From Aurantiochytrium sp. KH105 (lineage: Eukaryota; Sar; Bigyra; Thraustochytrida; Thraustochytriidae), in NCBI GenBank assembly GCA_003116975.1, contig BGKB01000134.1, positions 1-64,000 of the forward strand: DNA of 64,000 nt, written 5' to 3'. The notes beneath the pieces are model-generated. The model saw nothing but the letters and a program-made list of their open reading frames with translations. It made no database searches and was not told the origin of the DNA. The position numbers were made by a program, and so were the translations under genes. Shown in pieces: positions 12,101-21,514 of the stretch. The first letter of the stretch is position 1. Each line of letters starts with the position of its first letter.

Positions 12101-15100
12101 AGTTGTCTGCGGCATTGATCGAGAAAAAACCCGCATTATCCTGAAAGGAGTACGTCCAAGCACGATTGTAGGCAGCGCTCGTATCTTCGTCGTATGTGAG
12201 GCTGTCGAGAATACCAGCCTGGGCTACAATTTGGTCCTGCTCGGCGCGGTTCGAAACGACCTGAAATTGCAGATCGTCGCACGACGTGAAACGAGGCGGG
12301 TCATTCTGGTCCACAATATTTACCACCACCGAAACAGTGGCGCTTTCGACATAAAAATCGGTCTCAACGCCATCAATGTAGGATGGGCTCATGAGAGGCT
12401 CCGCGCTGGAAGAAACGAGGTAGTCGTAGGGGCACATGTAAAAGCTCTCGGGGCCAACGTCTTCCTGCCACGCGCTTGCACTCTTTCCATCGTCTGTATC
12501 GTAGCAAATCTGAGCGCAACGACCGGCTAGGCAGTACGCGCCGCCTCCACATGGGCTCTCGGTGCTAAGCGTGTCGCAGAATTGGCCCGTCATGGCGGAA
12601 GGCCCCTGGTCCTTGACCTTGACCTTGAGCGTCCATTCTTTGGAAGACAGCTCGTAATCGAGAATGACTTCTTCTCCAGAGCTTTCGTACACGTCTCGCT
12701 TTTTCACCTTGAAGCCCGGGTTCGATGCATCACCATCGCCGTCAACAATTTCGAAAAAGACGGCCCCATTTCCGCCCACAAGCTCGTAAGAAAGCACATC
12801 GCCGTCGTCCCCATCGCTCGCGGAAATTGTCGCGGACTCAAAATCTGCATTCTCGTCGGCCGAAAGCTCGACAGTCGCCTGGCTGAAAGCGGGCGCTTCG
12901 TTGGTGTCAATAAGGAAAATGTTAATGTCGAAGATGGTCTCGCCACGCGTCGGCCCACCGTTATCTTGAACACGAATCGAGACCGGCCAGGCCGCCAGGT
13001 AATCATTAGCGCGGACCAGCGAGGAGGCGACCTTGAGAGCGCATGTGTTACTCTCGGTGGTGGTAACTGCCCAAAATGAGTTTGAGTCTCCGTTCGAATA
13101 CGTCAATGTCTGCACTGGAGCTGTCTTGCCGAGGAGAACGGTGTCCGCATTGTCGGGATCGTTTGCGTTGAAATAATACGGGATTTCAGCACCAACGGGC
13201 CAGCTCTCGGGAACGTGATATTCAAAACTGTATCCTACCGGGTCCTCGTTGACATCAACAATGTAGACGGTAACCGAGACGCTGGTGGTTTGGTCGTCCG
13301 AGGTGTCTGCTGAGGTGCCGCCATTGGAAGTAGCCTGGACAGTCAAAGTAAGACCCCTTCCCGTGCCGGAGAGCAGCGAGAAGGTGTCATCTTCAAAGTC
13401 GAGTGGCGTCTCGACTGTGATGATGCCAGTCGAGGGTCCGATGGAAAAGGTACCATCGAGGGTGTCAACAAGCACGAAGGTGATCTCGTCGTTGGGATCC
13501 GCATCTTCATCAGTGGCTGTCACAGCGCCAGAGATGTCGCAGGATGTGGCAAGGACGTCGCAGGCCTCAACGCCAGAGACTTCCTCTGGGATGTAGAAAA
13601 TGCGCGTGGAGGAGGCGAGGACCGGGGGGTCATTTGCGTTGAGGACGCGTACCTCGATTGTGCCCACCACCGCGCCTCCGCGGCCGTCGCTCACCTCAAT
13701 GTCGAGGTAGTAAACATCCTTGGAGGTTTCAAAGTTGATGGTCGAGGCTCCCACGCTCGTGGTCACAAGCTTGTTGTCGATAATTTGAAAGGCGCCGCCA
13801 TCGTTGATCTCGATCCGAAAGGAGAGTTCGTCATTGTCACCGTCTGTCGCGAGGGCCGCGAGACTTGCGCCCGAGGTGGTGGACCCGTCCATGAGAACTT
13901 CTGTTCCTTCCGGCTCGTTCTCAACAATGGTCAGGTCGGTTTCGCTTGCATTGTAAACCCAAATGGGCACGTCATTGACATCAATGATGTAGATCACGAG
14001 GGTGGCGTACTTGACGAAGGGCTCGTAAAGTCCGCCGTTGCCGTCGTCCGTAATGGAAATGTTGTACGTGTACGTGCTTTTGTCCGCGTAGCTGAGTTCA
14101 TAGGCCCGTCGTGTCGACACAAGGCCCGTGCACGGATCAATCTTGAAGATGCGCTCCGCTACGGTTTCGGCGCCATCGTCGCCGTCGACGATCGCATACT
14201 GAAGCACGGATCCGTCATCTTCATCTTCTGCGGCAATCTCGGGCGCCACGGCGCCGGAGAGCGAGTCAGGGCAGCCGTAGCTGCGACCGAGCGAAGTGCA
14301 GGCCTCCACGGGGATATTTTGCTGCACGCCTTCACGGATTTGCCGATAGTACACGGGCTGCTGTGAGGTGCTGTCTTGCGCGTCATAATCCACAAAGAGT
14401 GGCTCGTCATTGAGGTCACCAATCCTAAAGGTAAGCACGCAGGTGTCCGATGCCTTGATGGAGCCGTCGGGTAGGATGGCATGAACCTGAATTGTGGCCG
14501 TGTAGCGCATGTCAATATTAGGCAGGCAGGTCTCAAACTGAAGCCCGTCTCGTACAACGGTGACTTCGCCCGTGGTATTATCGAGCTTGAAAATGTCCAT
14601 GTTCTTTTCAAGCGAGTCGGGGGCGCACTCGGCGATGGACGTGTCGTAGTAGGTCATCTCTTCCATGGAAAACCCAAGCGAGAGATCAAGGTCCGAACCG
14701 CGCGAGTTGAGCTGACCTCTAAAGTCGAAGAGAGTCGTGCCACCTGGGGTCATTTCATCGACGTCGATCGTCATCGCACCCGATCTGCACGCATTTTCAG
14801 GTGCCCTCCAGTACCACAAGACGGTCCAGTAGCTGACGCCGTTGACGCAGATTCTGGTGCTGCTGCAAACGGCTTGGGCTTGGCGGTTCACAATGTACCG
14901 GCTATTTGTTGGCGTCGAGTAATTTCCCTCACCCACTTCAGTCGGAAGGGCCGAGCCGAGGGGGCAAAACACTTGTGCACCCGCGGTCCACCCATGGCCC
15001 GGCAGGATCTCGTCGAGGACGACCTTGTCGAAGCAGTTGACCGCTTGAGGGCTCGTGTTGATGCGGTCAGAAGGGCAAATGTAGCCCGCATCGCAAGCCA

Positions 15101-16340
15101 AACAGTCCGCGGTGCTCTCTGCGCCCAGGATTTCGTTGTAGGTGCCGCCTGGGCAGGGCGAGCGGACCCCCGAGGTGCAATAGTAACCCGGCTCGCAGGC
15201 ACTTTGGCTCGTGCGCTGCGTCGCGGAGCCACCGACCGTGTACATGCCGGCGTCGACGGCGGTGGGTTCTTCGGAGCCGCTCGGGCAGTAGACGTTCGCG
15301 CCGCCGCAGGCGGATGCCCCGTTCGAGACAGTTGAGTTGTCCCACTTGGAGGCCTCAGGGCAGGCGGATCCCTGGGGGCAAAAGTAGCCCGCCGGGCAAT
15401 CTTGAGCGCACTGCGTGGTGTTTTGGCCGGCGAAGCCGCAGCGACCGGCGGCGCACTGCGCATCGGCGGGCGCGGGGTCGGCGTTGCCGCTGCCCGCGCA
15501 AAAGTAGCCTGGGTCGCACGGTTTGCAGTCCGAAATGGTCTTCTTGCCTGGTGCGGGGCCGTAGAGGCCTGCGGGGCAGGCCTGCATCCCGCCGTCGCTG
15601 TTGACGGCGGCGTCGGCGCTCGTACCCGCAGGGCAGTAGTAGCCCTGGGGGCACTCGTCGACGCAGGCGCTGGAGCGGCCCGCGCTGCCGATGCGGCCCG
15701 CCGCGCATTGGGAGCACGAGCCGACGCCGACGCCGCCCACGGTGTCGCTGTAGGTGCCGCCGGGGCACGCGGTGCAGAGCGCTTGGACCCCATTCCAGCC
15801 TTGGTACGACTGGCTCAGGTAGTAGCCTTTGGGGCAGAGGGCGTCTTTTACGCAGACAAAGGCGTACTCGCTGGTGCAGTAGCGGTCATCCCACGTCCCG
15901 TCGACCATGATCACGGCGCAGTCCTGGGTGCTCTTTTTGGCCGCCTGGCCGTTGCCATTGCCGTTGCCACCGTCGTCGGGCATGCCTGACGCCCAGTTCG
16001 TGAACCCGACAGTCTCTTCGTTGGACCATTGGAACGCGGCGCTGGTGTCGCTTTCCACCTGGAAGAGCCCGATCCAGCTCTCGCTGCTTGAGGCCACCAG
16101 GGCGTTCTCTGCGCTCGAGTGGATCGAGACGAGGCTAGCCTCCTCCGCGATGCACGCCGTGCGCGCCTCGCTCCACGTCGCGCGCTCGCTGCTGGCGTCC
16201 GTCTGCCGGTAGCAGCGCCCCGAGCTGGCCACGTACCCGGTTCCTACGCATTGGTTTGGGACCACGGTCTGGGCCGAGACCACGCCTGCGACCACGGCTA
16301 CGACCATGGCCGCCACGGGTGCCTTGATGCTCGACCGCAT
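3135..16340 (-). CDS. Giant receptor-like protein: C-type lectin, Cys-rich, cadherin and IPT/TIG repeats, polytopic C-terminus
   Basis: An unbroken frame of 4401 residues. In order: signal peptide (1-23); C-type lectin domain (about 30-165, with WIGL, a W-S-N strand, MPDD in the EPN/QPD position and WDD); GCC2/GCC3- or ephrin-receptor-like Cys repeats (about 168-500); about 9-10 cadherin repeats (about 530-1785, with repeated DxNDxP-type linkers and LDFE/LDYE motifs), one interrupted near 1270 by a small Cys-rich insert; about 14 IPT/TIG domains (about 1786-3560, marked by GSNFG-like motifs); a Cys-rich stretch (about 3600-3815); about 10 membrane helices (about 3818-4280); and a cytoplasmic tail with a short coiled coil near 4330. 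A basic RRQRRRR run lies at 3102-3108. The architecture predicts a cell-surface adhesion or sensing protein binding glycans and Ca2+. It resembles polycystin-1 and fibrocystin in plan, but orthology is not claimed. The start at 16340 is the only Met giving a signal peptide. Confidence 0.9.
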   Translation of the reverse strand: MRSSIKAPVAAMVVAVVAGVVSAQTVVPNQCVGTGYVASSGRCYRQTDASSERATWSEARTACIAEEASLVSIHSSAENALVASSSESWIGLFQVESDTSAAFQWSNEETVGFTNWASGMPDDGGNGNGNGQAAKKSTQDCAVIMVDGTWDDRYCTSEYAFVCVKDALCPKGYYLSQSYQGWNGVQALCTACPGGTYSDTVGGVGVGSCSQCAAGRIGSAGRSSACVDECPQGYYCPAGTSADAAVNSDGGMQACPAGLYGPAPGKKTISDCKPCDPGYFCAGSGNADPAPADAQCAAGRCGFAGQNTTQCAQDCPAGYFCPQGSACPEASKWDNSTVSNGASACGGANVYCPSGSEEPTAVDAGMYTVGGSATQRTSQSACEPGYYCTSGVRSPCPGGTYNEILGAESTADCLACDAGYICPSDRINTSPQAVNCFDKVVLDEILPGHGWTAGAQVFCPLGSALPTEVGEGNYSTPTNSRYIVNRQAQAVCSSTRICVNGVSYWTVLWYWRAPENACRSGAMTIDVDEMTPGGTTLFDFRGQLNSRGSDLDLSLGFSMEEMTYYDTSIAECAPDSLEKNMDIFKLDNTTGEVTVVRDGLQFETCLPNIDMRYTATIQVHAILPDGSIKASDTCVLTFRIGDLNDEPLFVDYDAQDSTSQQPVYYRQIREGVQQNIPVEACTSLGRSYGCPDSLSGAVAPEIAAEDEDDGSVLQYAIVDGDDGAETVAERIFKIDPCTGLVSTRRAYELSYADKSTYTYNISITDDGNGGLYEPFVKYATLVIYIIDVNDVPIWVYNASETDLTIVENEPEGTEVLMDGSTTSGASLAALATDGDNDELSFRIEINDGGAFQIIDNKLVTTSVGASTINFETSKDVYYLDIEVSDGRGGAVVGTIEVRVLNANDPPVLASSTRIFYIPEEVSGVEACDVLATSCDISGAVTATDEDADPNDEITFVLVDTLDGTFSIGPSTGIITVETPLDFEDDTFSLLSGTGRGLTLTVQATSNGGTSADTSDDQTTSVSVTVYIVDVNEDPVGYSFEYHVPESWPVGAEIPYYFNANDPDNADTVLLGKTAPVQTLTYSNGDSNSFWAVTTTESNTCALKVASSLVRANDYLAAWPVSIRVQDNGGPTRGETIFDINIFLIDTNEAPAFSQATVELSADENADFESATISASDGDDGDVLSYELVGGNGAVFFEIVDGDGDASNPGFKVKKRDVYESSGEEVILDYELSSKEWTLKVKVKDQGPSAMTGQFCDTLSTESPCGGGAYCLAGRCAQICYDTDDGKSASAWQEDVGPESFYMCPYDYLVSSSAEPLMSPSYIDGVETDFYVESATVSVVVNIVDQNDPPRFTSCDDLQFQVVSNRAEQDQIVAQAGILDSLTYDEDTSAAYNRAWTYSFQDNAGFFSINAADNSIVYTASDNTDGVLVDGDVYLPTLRVSDADDSSKFTDCDVTILVIQQNTAPVMLDYTTATLDENADTSSEIVLLESMVPLVTDPDDDETLTFTSSSNGYFSVDSSTGRLTVDAAVVSYESLPDPHTYELIVRVRDSKGAEDVATITIPIGDVNERPRFTTLLPTVTVSENNSPGDTLLGDLVALGHVSDPDVDAADPSWRALTFQLDACSEASCPFAVDSSTGSITVTSSLDFESDPTEFTLTIRATDGPGLYAVGAYTIQVIDVNEEPSFELNPTVTVNEGSDSSGSDLFNMKSVVNDPDAGDEPENLAYTILTDNTPFVIEDGVLKGGNSFKLDYETTQQHLVEIRASDGEFSDTATVTVNVVNLNDVKITSVTADNGGILACAGGTSVTLVGSNFGLVDNTVQPATLVVTYTNTRTGTSYTCANPTRGDTDNTQITCETVAGIGAGFTWTVQVTVAGTGIQGDASAAFATPALAYEAPAVTSVINVEALPTRGGQTFALAGTCMGSAQDFASSGGFAQTPDTSVRYCSDTGACVEPTDCSMNAVGEVICTSLPSLGASLQWTVQVAGTRSGALLSGSHAAPEIETLSRTEFPADGGAALVISGTNFGPSGAVPDEAYAVLSFAGASTQYALLGCEVTLSYEQVSCTGIEPGMGANMPVIIVFGGLANTASASASTVSFETPEITGLSGEAVNAGSTVGGQQIVVGGSGFGPACGRAATNDIESEPCPTLAVAYSRGSIRGYGSRAGEVIVYEPDCVVVNNVRIVCSTKPGTGADHVWTFDFGGHTGVSPPEGVTTSYAVPTVGAYEGAGADDALTSGGQTVLIKGSNFGPADGAEILAFYGPEDNPSEFADPATGDGIKCEIEAANEIVRCETVEGAGNELTWTVYVDGQQSRAETTSYGDPEISGISLSTLSVDGQEVVTLSGLNFGPSGRQEYLEDVTYGPVENPAAYSPDCDIVSHTSLQCTTEAGFGQDMSWTVTIKGQASGASSATTSYTPLLLGDVSYSSTATQGGYLMYLDVDGLPVCDAEAIISVVFGSQTVSYAFLYDDLVSAQPILDLDAYCASTAARGQRRVSFYVPELASADRTPSVGIVLSSKRFSATQATDVVEFAYAGPRLDSVYAEAAGGTSSALRVVLRGANFCRNTECCQTLVNGIVTSEWTHSHDTITLNADVDGATVQVQCGDQLSEVRFISTSNPFTYAAIPSNGADSVADVVYSTEIAAGSELIELYGLNYGNADPIVYVGENLATVVAHVNVSCSDEPAAPSLGTEGKCFHTTIEVPSGQGSSNGIKVLVNVDASGIAGAQSTPNALFEFVRYAAPSISAISIVDGDQPVPTEGGSTLRISGSNFGTGGGAFLYQHVGSAGTDVSFESYPALVGELTCTPWSHSELTCQIPPGEGYDLEILVVAGDQNSRVSAADLPHTLSYAPPSVSEVLVDADVDIGAARTQGGDRLTLRGANFGRPYTPGATCVDLLQTNCTSFRPRVSLGGLACEYESNTHTEITCLVPPGQGADLSIMVTVRSQTTISSTQFSYAAPEVTSFTPLTAPTSGRVNGNAIMMEIWGDNFGFDDLEVRFIATDGSLDLLAVARNDDTDPSLYPLFSFNHTYITLQIPAYRGKDLRVVVDAAGQRGEASTLFSYAKPAVSGVQVMDPDDPSEFKDVSAGATGPISEDLLPTSYVPGSSLQARRQRRRRSLSSDVRVFIEGGRALADVALQLPDSSACQVSSLHRGYSWLTTAYTISDEAVFIKTTDLFLNEYCEGAAAVSLETRGGNYHDEPQDRADAGCTKTYHVIVELVEMTPLSDAGVGFLADAGCCGDGSFWSVGVTETCACEALASNRALLMTGDGYGVYMVDDLNDYYFSTPVGTIEDLLAQTAFDFPKHGPTLESVDARTLGDTPSGPTSGCYEFEPYDSYRERRNEAILLYGSALDVYRKCETKALMRLEGENFSTELLNTTNSKELEVVFVNLESGEEFLAATPSTTGDHSEACTVEDGCLHTHEEIIFQIPPGAGLNLVILLRVGNQETYAEDSTANGTVADARIRFNYLAPTVSRLSPGSLDVDSYEFADAGGGESVNVRGDNFGGVLSNATLYFDGRICPDSQWRSPDEDLTSGLPFLSCTPEADVVGPRDLFVCVSNQATRVGIGERDPTLLLEADRIMRASNTSELSTEDQASVDYFHSLVASRYNTRCKSESERSGNILGQYGGLNQLCVECPSGSVCDKGDALLEDPYAASGYYRLDVVVFEEDGVSITDRAQSRCPQERWDRDLLATYPSLTLEDTCSDYVACQPAEACVGANECGEGYQYAFAKCSAIREEAGYNNSCGVVLNPFTGVYEGVHSDCNPDPTSECSPSNPEQCATCVVSYESGAETGAVPTGTCECSMPQRCALCSLNTHYRLNNRCQECPDNVWVIALAFTFLVLVAIAAGYYFNKKNLNLALLAIGIDFAQVLSVFSAVNLSWPAAFEKFLSFFSFLSLNIDIVGIECLVPSFEYETKWWLSQSMPLVVLGVLILTHVVYSAYKILRHSKRTKLMSHVGRLVAIYLVVCYVLYIAVTRKALEIFDCTQLPESDGYTYTSFTSMSCDGGSLCRCGEPGGVQQRLVPLAVIFLLVYTLGFPAFVFLSIRRHREVVMEDQYLRAHGVGDTRESGPRTYDFRKSFSTLYVSFKPNRQTWVVLVIMRKAFIAMCALLLRTNVTAVLAMVLLILFGSFVLTSLYRPYMSNGERSAVLKELDELATKGLDNPAFSKYTVLQRRVQESVKVHREQDHRHNASHLHGSTQFHFADDGDKTMARLAARTRRRRNAAEFFFDYNSVELALLGSAILICLGGILLQSMEGDSNLDGQRDTLSILLIVLIMLTIIYYVIAVCAEGFPMALSTYTHCLQRRRPDDHQIEDLDDNLNLSTNPIFLPGYKASKDDAKLRSELAENQQAFEQVAAQNEQLREQLRQQKREDQLNDDGTGTPLPPEAEGKSRRRRQFSFRRGPTSDDDYE

Positions 16341-16347
16341 CGTGCTG

Positions 16348-16390
16348 CGAGGCGAGGCGAGGCGAGGCGAGGCGAGGCGAGGCGAGGCGC
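16348..16390. repeat. (CGAGG)n pentanucleotide repeat in the receptor 5' leader
   Basis: About 8.6 perfect units. On the coding (minus) strand this is a GCCTC repeat ending 7 bases before the ATG at 16340. Confidence 0.9.
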
Positions 16391-17137
16391 ACGGCTTTTT
16401 GGCGCGAGCTGCAAGGCTTTACGGTGCAACAACAGCAGACACCTCAATAAGGCACGCACGTGCAAAGCGACAAACAAACTCCAAGCCAAGCCAAGGCCTG
16501 GCACAGGGTCCAGCCAGGCAGACGAAACCAGACCAGACCAAGCCGAGCGTTGAGCAAGCCGGGCGTTCGTTGACTTTCGCTGTCTTGGCGCGCGCTCGGG
16601 CGCTGGTCACAGCAATCTAACTCTCTCGCTCTCTATCTATACCTTGGCGCGTCGGTCGCCCGGACCGACGCCGCGCTTCGCGAGGAATGAGAAAGGAATT
16701 TGCTTGCTTGCTTGCTTGCTCTCTAGGTCCGCGCGCTCGCGGTGCATCACCCAACTTATTCGACCAGGCAGGCAACCATGCAAAGGCAGCCAGGAGGACG
16801 AGCCTTCGGTGTGCACACAGTGCGCGGCTTCTCGGGGCTTTTCACTTTTGATGATCTTCTTCTTGGAATGCTGGAAAAGCTGGCTGGCAAGAGAGCTAGC
16901 TGCCACAGCGCCTACCGTGTGCACGCGACTCGTCCAGCCATGCTCCGTGGCGAGTCGTTGAGGGCTAAAGCTACGGCGGGTTCTACGAAGCTAGCTGGCC
17001 GCGCCGGCCCGCGGGCCGCCCACCGTCGCGACAATGACTCTGACGACGGACCCTTGGTTCTGGCCGAACGAGGCCACACAAACTCGCTGCTGCAGCTGCC
17101 CGACCAAGGAGCGACTGACCGTGACAGCGACCACCGC

Positions 17138-17171
17138 CTCTCTCTCTCTCTCTCTCTGTCTCTCTGTCTCT
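17138..17171. repeat. (CT)n microsatellite
   Basis: Nearly pure CT dinucleotides with two G interruptions. Confidence 0.85.
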
Positions 17172-18452
17172 TGCGCGCTCCGACGCAGCTGCAGATGCAG
17201 CGCAACTTGAAGCAAGATCATCCATCAGTCATGACTGGAGAGCGAGAGGAGCGGGAGAGGAGAGAGGAAAGGAGCCGGCACGCGCGGCACCTTCCTTTTC
17301 GCAGTGGTCGAGCGGTCGGGTTGATGCGGCCGGGACAAGAGCCCCACAGCAGCAGGCAGACGCTCCGCGCCGCCATGCGGCCTTGCGCGGCCTTGATTTG
17401 TCTGTTTGTTTGGCCAAGCACTGCAAGCAAGCGAGGAAGCAACTGCGACCTCGGGGTCGAAGTCGCCGCCATGGGTTAGTATAATAAGATAAAGAATTGC
17501 ACTGCAAACTCGAAGCCAAGGCCATGCCAGCAACCACTGCAACCAACCAAGCTATTTTATGACCACGGCATCGGCCGCCGTGCCAATGCTGCGGGCGAGT
17601 GACTGTGGTGGGTGTCCACAGACGATCTCCCAATCTAGGCCTAGCCTAGTTATACAGTAGTACGAGCATTGCTTACAAGCAAGTGTGGGTGTGCACGCGC
17701 TGCACCGTCGCGGCACTCGCGGACAGACGCACATCAGAGATGGAGCAGCACCACCACCACCAACGACAGCCAGGCGGCCGGCGCGCGGCGAGCGTGCCAT
17801 GACGCGTGTTTGCGGCGTCCGTGGTCGCCCGCCGCCTCTCGACGCACGACAGCACTCTGCGCTCCGTCCGCCGTCGTGCCACAGCTGCCTGGCTGGTTGC
17901 CTCGCTGCCCCGGTGACGCCGCTGCCTTTTGCGTCTGACTTGCTTGCCTAGCTTGGCTCGCCAGCCGCCTGGCTGCTTTCGAGAGAGATGGCGTGAAAGA
18001 CCCTCGCTGCCGCTGCCCTGGAGCGCGTGCGTGCGATCCAGCCTCAGCCGGCGCGGCCTGCTGCAAGCAGCTGCAGCCGGCAACAGCAAGCCGAAAGGCC
18101 GAATGGCTTGCCTGCCCGGACGCTACCACGTCGCTCCGTCGCTCCCTCCGGCCGTCCATGGGGCGCCCCTGCGCCAATCAAGCCCGCCGCCATTGCCTCC
18201 GCCAAATGCAGGCGCAGCTCCAACCAGCAGGCCGAAGATTGGCCGCGCCGGCACGAAAACGGGGAGGCGAGGGTAGACAGTCGTAGTGAATGCATGCACC
18301 GTAAGTTGCAATTCACCCGGCCGTGCACAGCACTTCGATGATGCGACCGTGCCAAGTGCGCGCGTGCGACCAGTGCGCGCGTCAGTATGCGTGTACACGT
18401 GTGTCAGTGTCCGTAAGTCTGCAAGGCGCTGGTGCAGGCGCTGGTGCAGACG

Positions 18453-18506
18453 GCGTGTGCGTGTGCGTGTGCGTGTGTGCGTGTGTGCGCGTGTGCGCGT
18501 GTGTGC
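18453..18506. repeat. GTGTGC alternating purine-pyrimidine tract
   Basis: 54 bp of strictly alternating G/T and G/C steps, a sequence type prone to form Z-DNA. No gene is adjacent. Confidence 0.8.
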
Positions 18507-21500
18507 ATCCGGCCACCGCCGACCTGCCATTGCGCTAGGCGAGCATGCGCGGCAGCGGCCAGCTAGAAAGTCGTATGCACACTGCATTGGCGCGGAGGAG
18601 GCTCAAGCTTACGCTTCTTTTGTCCCCACACAAGTCACCTCTCCGCGCATCGGGAAGGAATGATGGAAGAAACGGAGAGGGAGAAACGGAAAGAGGTAAG
18701 CGGCCTGGCGGCATCGATCTCGCCTCTCATTTTCTCTCACGTTCTCTCTCTCCCAGCGAGTCCTTGGTCATACACACCCTCAACTCATCAGCCAGCCGGA
18801 GAGAGAATACAAGCCTCAGCCACTACTTTTATGCCAACGTAAGCCAAGCCAAGCCGAGCCAAGCAAGCCGACCAACCGGGTGCATGGTGCTGCGACCAGC
18901 TTCGCTAAAAGACACGGAGAGCTAAGCCTATTTGAGTGGTACATCATGAGGGAGAGAGCAGAAGCACACAACACACAGAGGCCTATACGCAATCGTCGCG
19001 AGCCCAGGTCGGTGAACGCCAGGTCCGCCGAGGTGCTCGCTCGCTGTCACTCCCGCCGATCTTACCATTTGAACAGAAGGTGCGCGAGCATTACGCCGTG
19101 CGTGCTGTAGACGGCTAGATACCGTGCCGCGCACCGCCTAAGCAAGCTAGCAAGCACAAGCACAAGCACAACAAACATACAATGGGAGGAAAGGAAGGAA
19201 TGAAGGCGAGACCCGATGTGGGGACAAGACCACCTGGAAGTTTGCGATGAGCTGGTCGTTCTAAAAGAGTGCTGTAGTTTGCCCGCCTCTCACAGTCAGG
19301 TTATAGCTCAACACACTTTGCACACAACGACGACGACGACGATGTCGGGCTTTGCCGTGTCACACCACCGGACTCTCTGTCTTGGTCGGCCACGCACGTT
19401 GTGCTTTTTCTTAGAGTTGCTCCGAGCAAGCAGACGCTTCGGCGCCAACAAGCCAGCCTTAGATGGCTTGGCGACAAAGAGTCCAGATATCTTTCTCTGC
19501 AAAGCGCAAAGTGGAAGTACAAAATGTGCGCAAGGCCAGCAAGGTTCGAATGACAAAGGTGTGAGGGGGCAGACCGCCTTCAATCCCCCCCATCTCCAGC
19601 GAACAGAATGGGTCCCTTTCCTGCTTGGCCGTCTGGTGGCGGTGACATGTGCAACAGTGTGTTACCTCGCTGGCCACTCCTCAAAGGGGACTCCCAGCCT
19701 TGGTGCGTTCCAGCTCACATCAGCATCTTGCATCGCTTTGCCTTGCAGACTCTCTACTTTGTATGTATGGATCTGTGTCGTCGCGTTACAGTGCAATGCG
19801 AACTAGCCCGAGGCAATAAATTTTTTGAAACATCCGTGGGCTACAAGTCTGCACTTCTTCACTAATTTGTTGCGATCGAGCAGGCACAGTGCCCCGACGG
19901 TGTCCCTCGCGGTTTCAATCACCACTGCGAACTTGCCGAGCTTGCTCCAGCAATGAACGAGACTCATTTCGTTTCCGAGCTGCAGGAACAGCGAAGATTT
20001 CGCTTTATTGTGCAGGCAGGTTGACGCGTTTGCTGCCTTTGGATGTGAACTTGGTTTGCGCGACTCGCAGCAAAACGGCTTGTGCTCACCAAGCGCTATA
20101 CCATATGATACTCATAGATTCGCTTACTTTGTCAGAAAAGTAGGGTAATGGTCCTGGGACATAGATCAGACCGAATTTGCCATCACTCTGACGACGAAAA
20201 GAACTTTGCGAAAATAGAATACATCCAGTCCAATCGGGCAAAGAAGAAGTACTCTTCTCATCGATGCTGCGTCCTTGGTTGTGCTCAGGGGCGCACAATA
20301 GCACGCCATGCTCACGTGTCTCTCACTCTTGCAAAACCTCTTGCAAACGTTAACCGTGCTCTCGTACAGAAGAGTTGCCGAGACACGGCCCTCGTGCTGA
20401 GGCGGACTGAAAACCATCCACCGCAGGCACGAAACACTCTAGCTGAAGAAGCCGCCCACCAGTGTATTCAAGATCCACTTTCTCCTCACTACACGCTATT
20501 GCAAACCAAGCTATCCATGCAACCGAAGACCAATCGCGTGCAGACCTGCTCTTGGACAAGAAATTCCAAGCTTTGGCTTTCGAAAGAGAACGTTTCCGTC
20601 GCTCTCGCTTGCTGTGCTCACGAAGGATTGTCCGAGGTGCACAAGCTCAAATACTGTCATCCTCGCCTTGAATGGCCCTTTAGCATTGGCGTCAAAGCAA
20701 TTGTCCTACCCGTTCAGCTTGACGCTCGTCTGGCGAGCTATGGTGCACTAATTTTGTATTATGTGAATCATGCTTGTGCGACTGTGTGCTTTTCTCTTCC
20801 TCTAAAAAGTATCTTGCTAGATACCACCTGCAGTTCTCAGATGCCGCTGCGTGTCGCAAAACTTTTGACGAAGCTTGCGTCGATCACGCGAGCTGTGTTC
20901 GCGACACTCAGCCTTTCTAACCTCCTCTAGGACGTGCACGACATTGTTTTGCCATTCCTTGTCGCTGACTGACTGCCCGTGACCTCGGCCGTTGCCAGTC
21001 GTTCCTCGTGTGAACGAACTATGGTGTAGCACTATCAACGGCGAGTCATGCACGCGCGCCGTGTGTTCTCTCGCGCTAGGTGGAGTTGAATACATGAGAT
21101 TCACCATTCTCAGCATCTCTGGTTGGTTCGACGTTTGTGAATTGATTATGATACCTTGCGACACTAAGCACGGTGTTGAAGAAAGTGAAAACTTTCGTCA
21201 TTTGCCGCCGTTGTAAATTATAAATTTAAGCGAACTGTATTTGCATCGCAACCATTCACTCTATATCACAGTTTCCCATAGAATCCTGTGCAGGAGGAGA
21301 TCAGGCTCTTGCAAGAGATCTTATCCAGATCTCGCGCTGTTGAGGAGGGGCAAGAATTTGTTTCTAGGTCGCCACGACAGGAAAACACTTGGCAAGACCT
21401 TGCATATTGCAGCAAAATGACGTGATGGTACGTACATACATCAAGCAGAGAGTATTCCTCGGCATCATGGCTTGGTTCGTACAAGCATCCTCAATTTGAC

Positions 21501-21514
21501 AGCTCTAACAATAT

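Larger units (their letters stand above)
16391..19200. other. Gene desert, GC-rich part
   Basis: No recognisable gene on either strand. Several frames of 100-250 codons overlap each other in different phases. All are rich in Arg, Ala, Ser and His, as expected from GC-rich low-complexity DNA, and none shows a domain. It contains CT and GTGTGC microsatellites (listed) and many short AAGC/AAGCC-type repeats. The left end is the upstream region of the giant receptor gene, so its promoter should lie here, but no clear element was seen. Confidence 0.5.

Noticed and set aside
16742-17479. A 245-codon plus-strand frame
   Set aside because: Runs through a CT microsatellite (Ser-Leu repeat) and Arg/Glu-rich low complexity; several other frames are equally open here.
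19530-19560. tRNA B-box-like sequence GGTTCGAAT
   Set aside because: The flanking bases do not form a T-stem and no acceptor or D-arm could be folded.
19216-19806. A 196-codon plus-strand frame in the gene desert
   Set aside because: No domain, overlapped by comparable minus-strand frames. It includes an ACG microsatellite giving a Thr run.
20148-20930. A 260-codon plus-strand frame in the gene desert
   Set aside because: Composition rich in Cys, His, Arg and Ser without hydrophobic periodicity, no domain or signal peptide, and no similar frame nearby. Too weak to call without transcripts.
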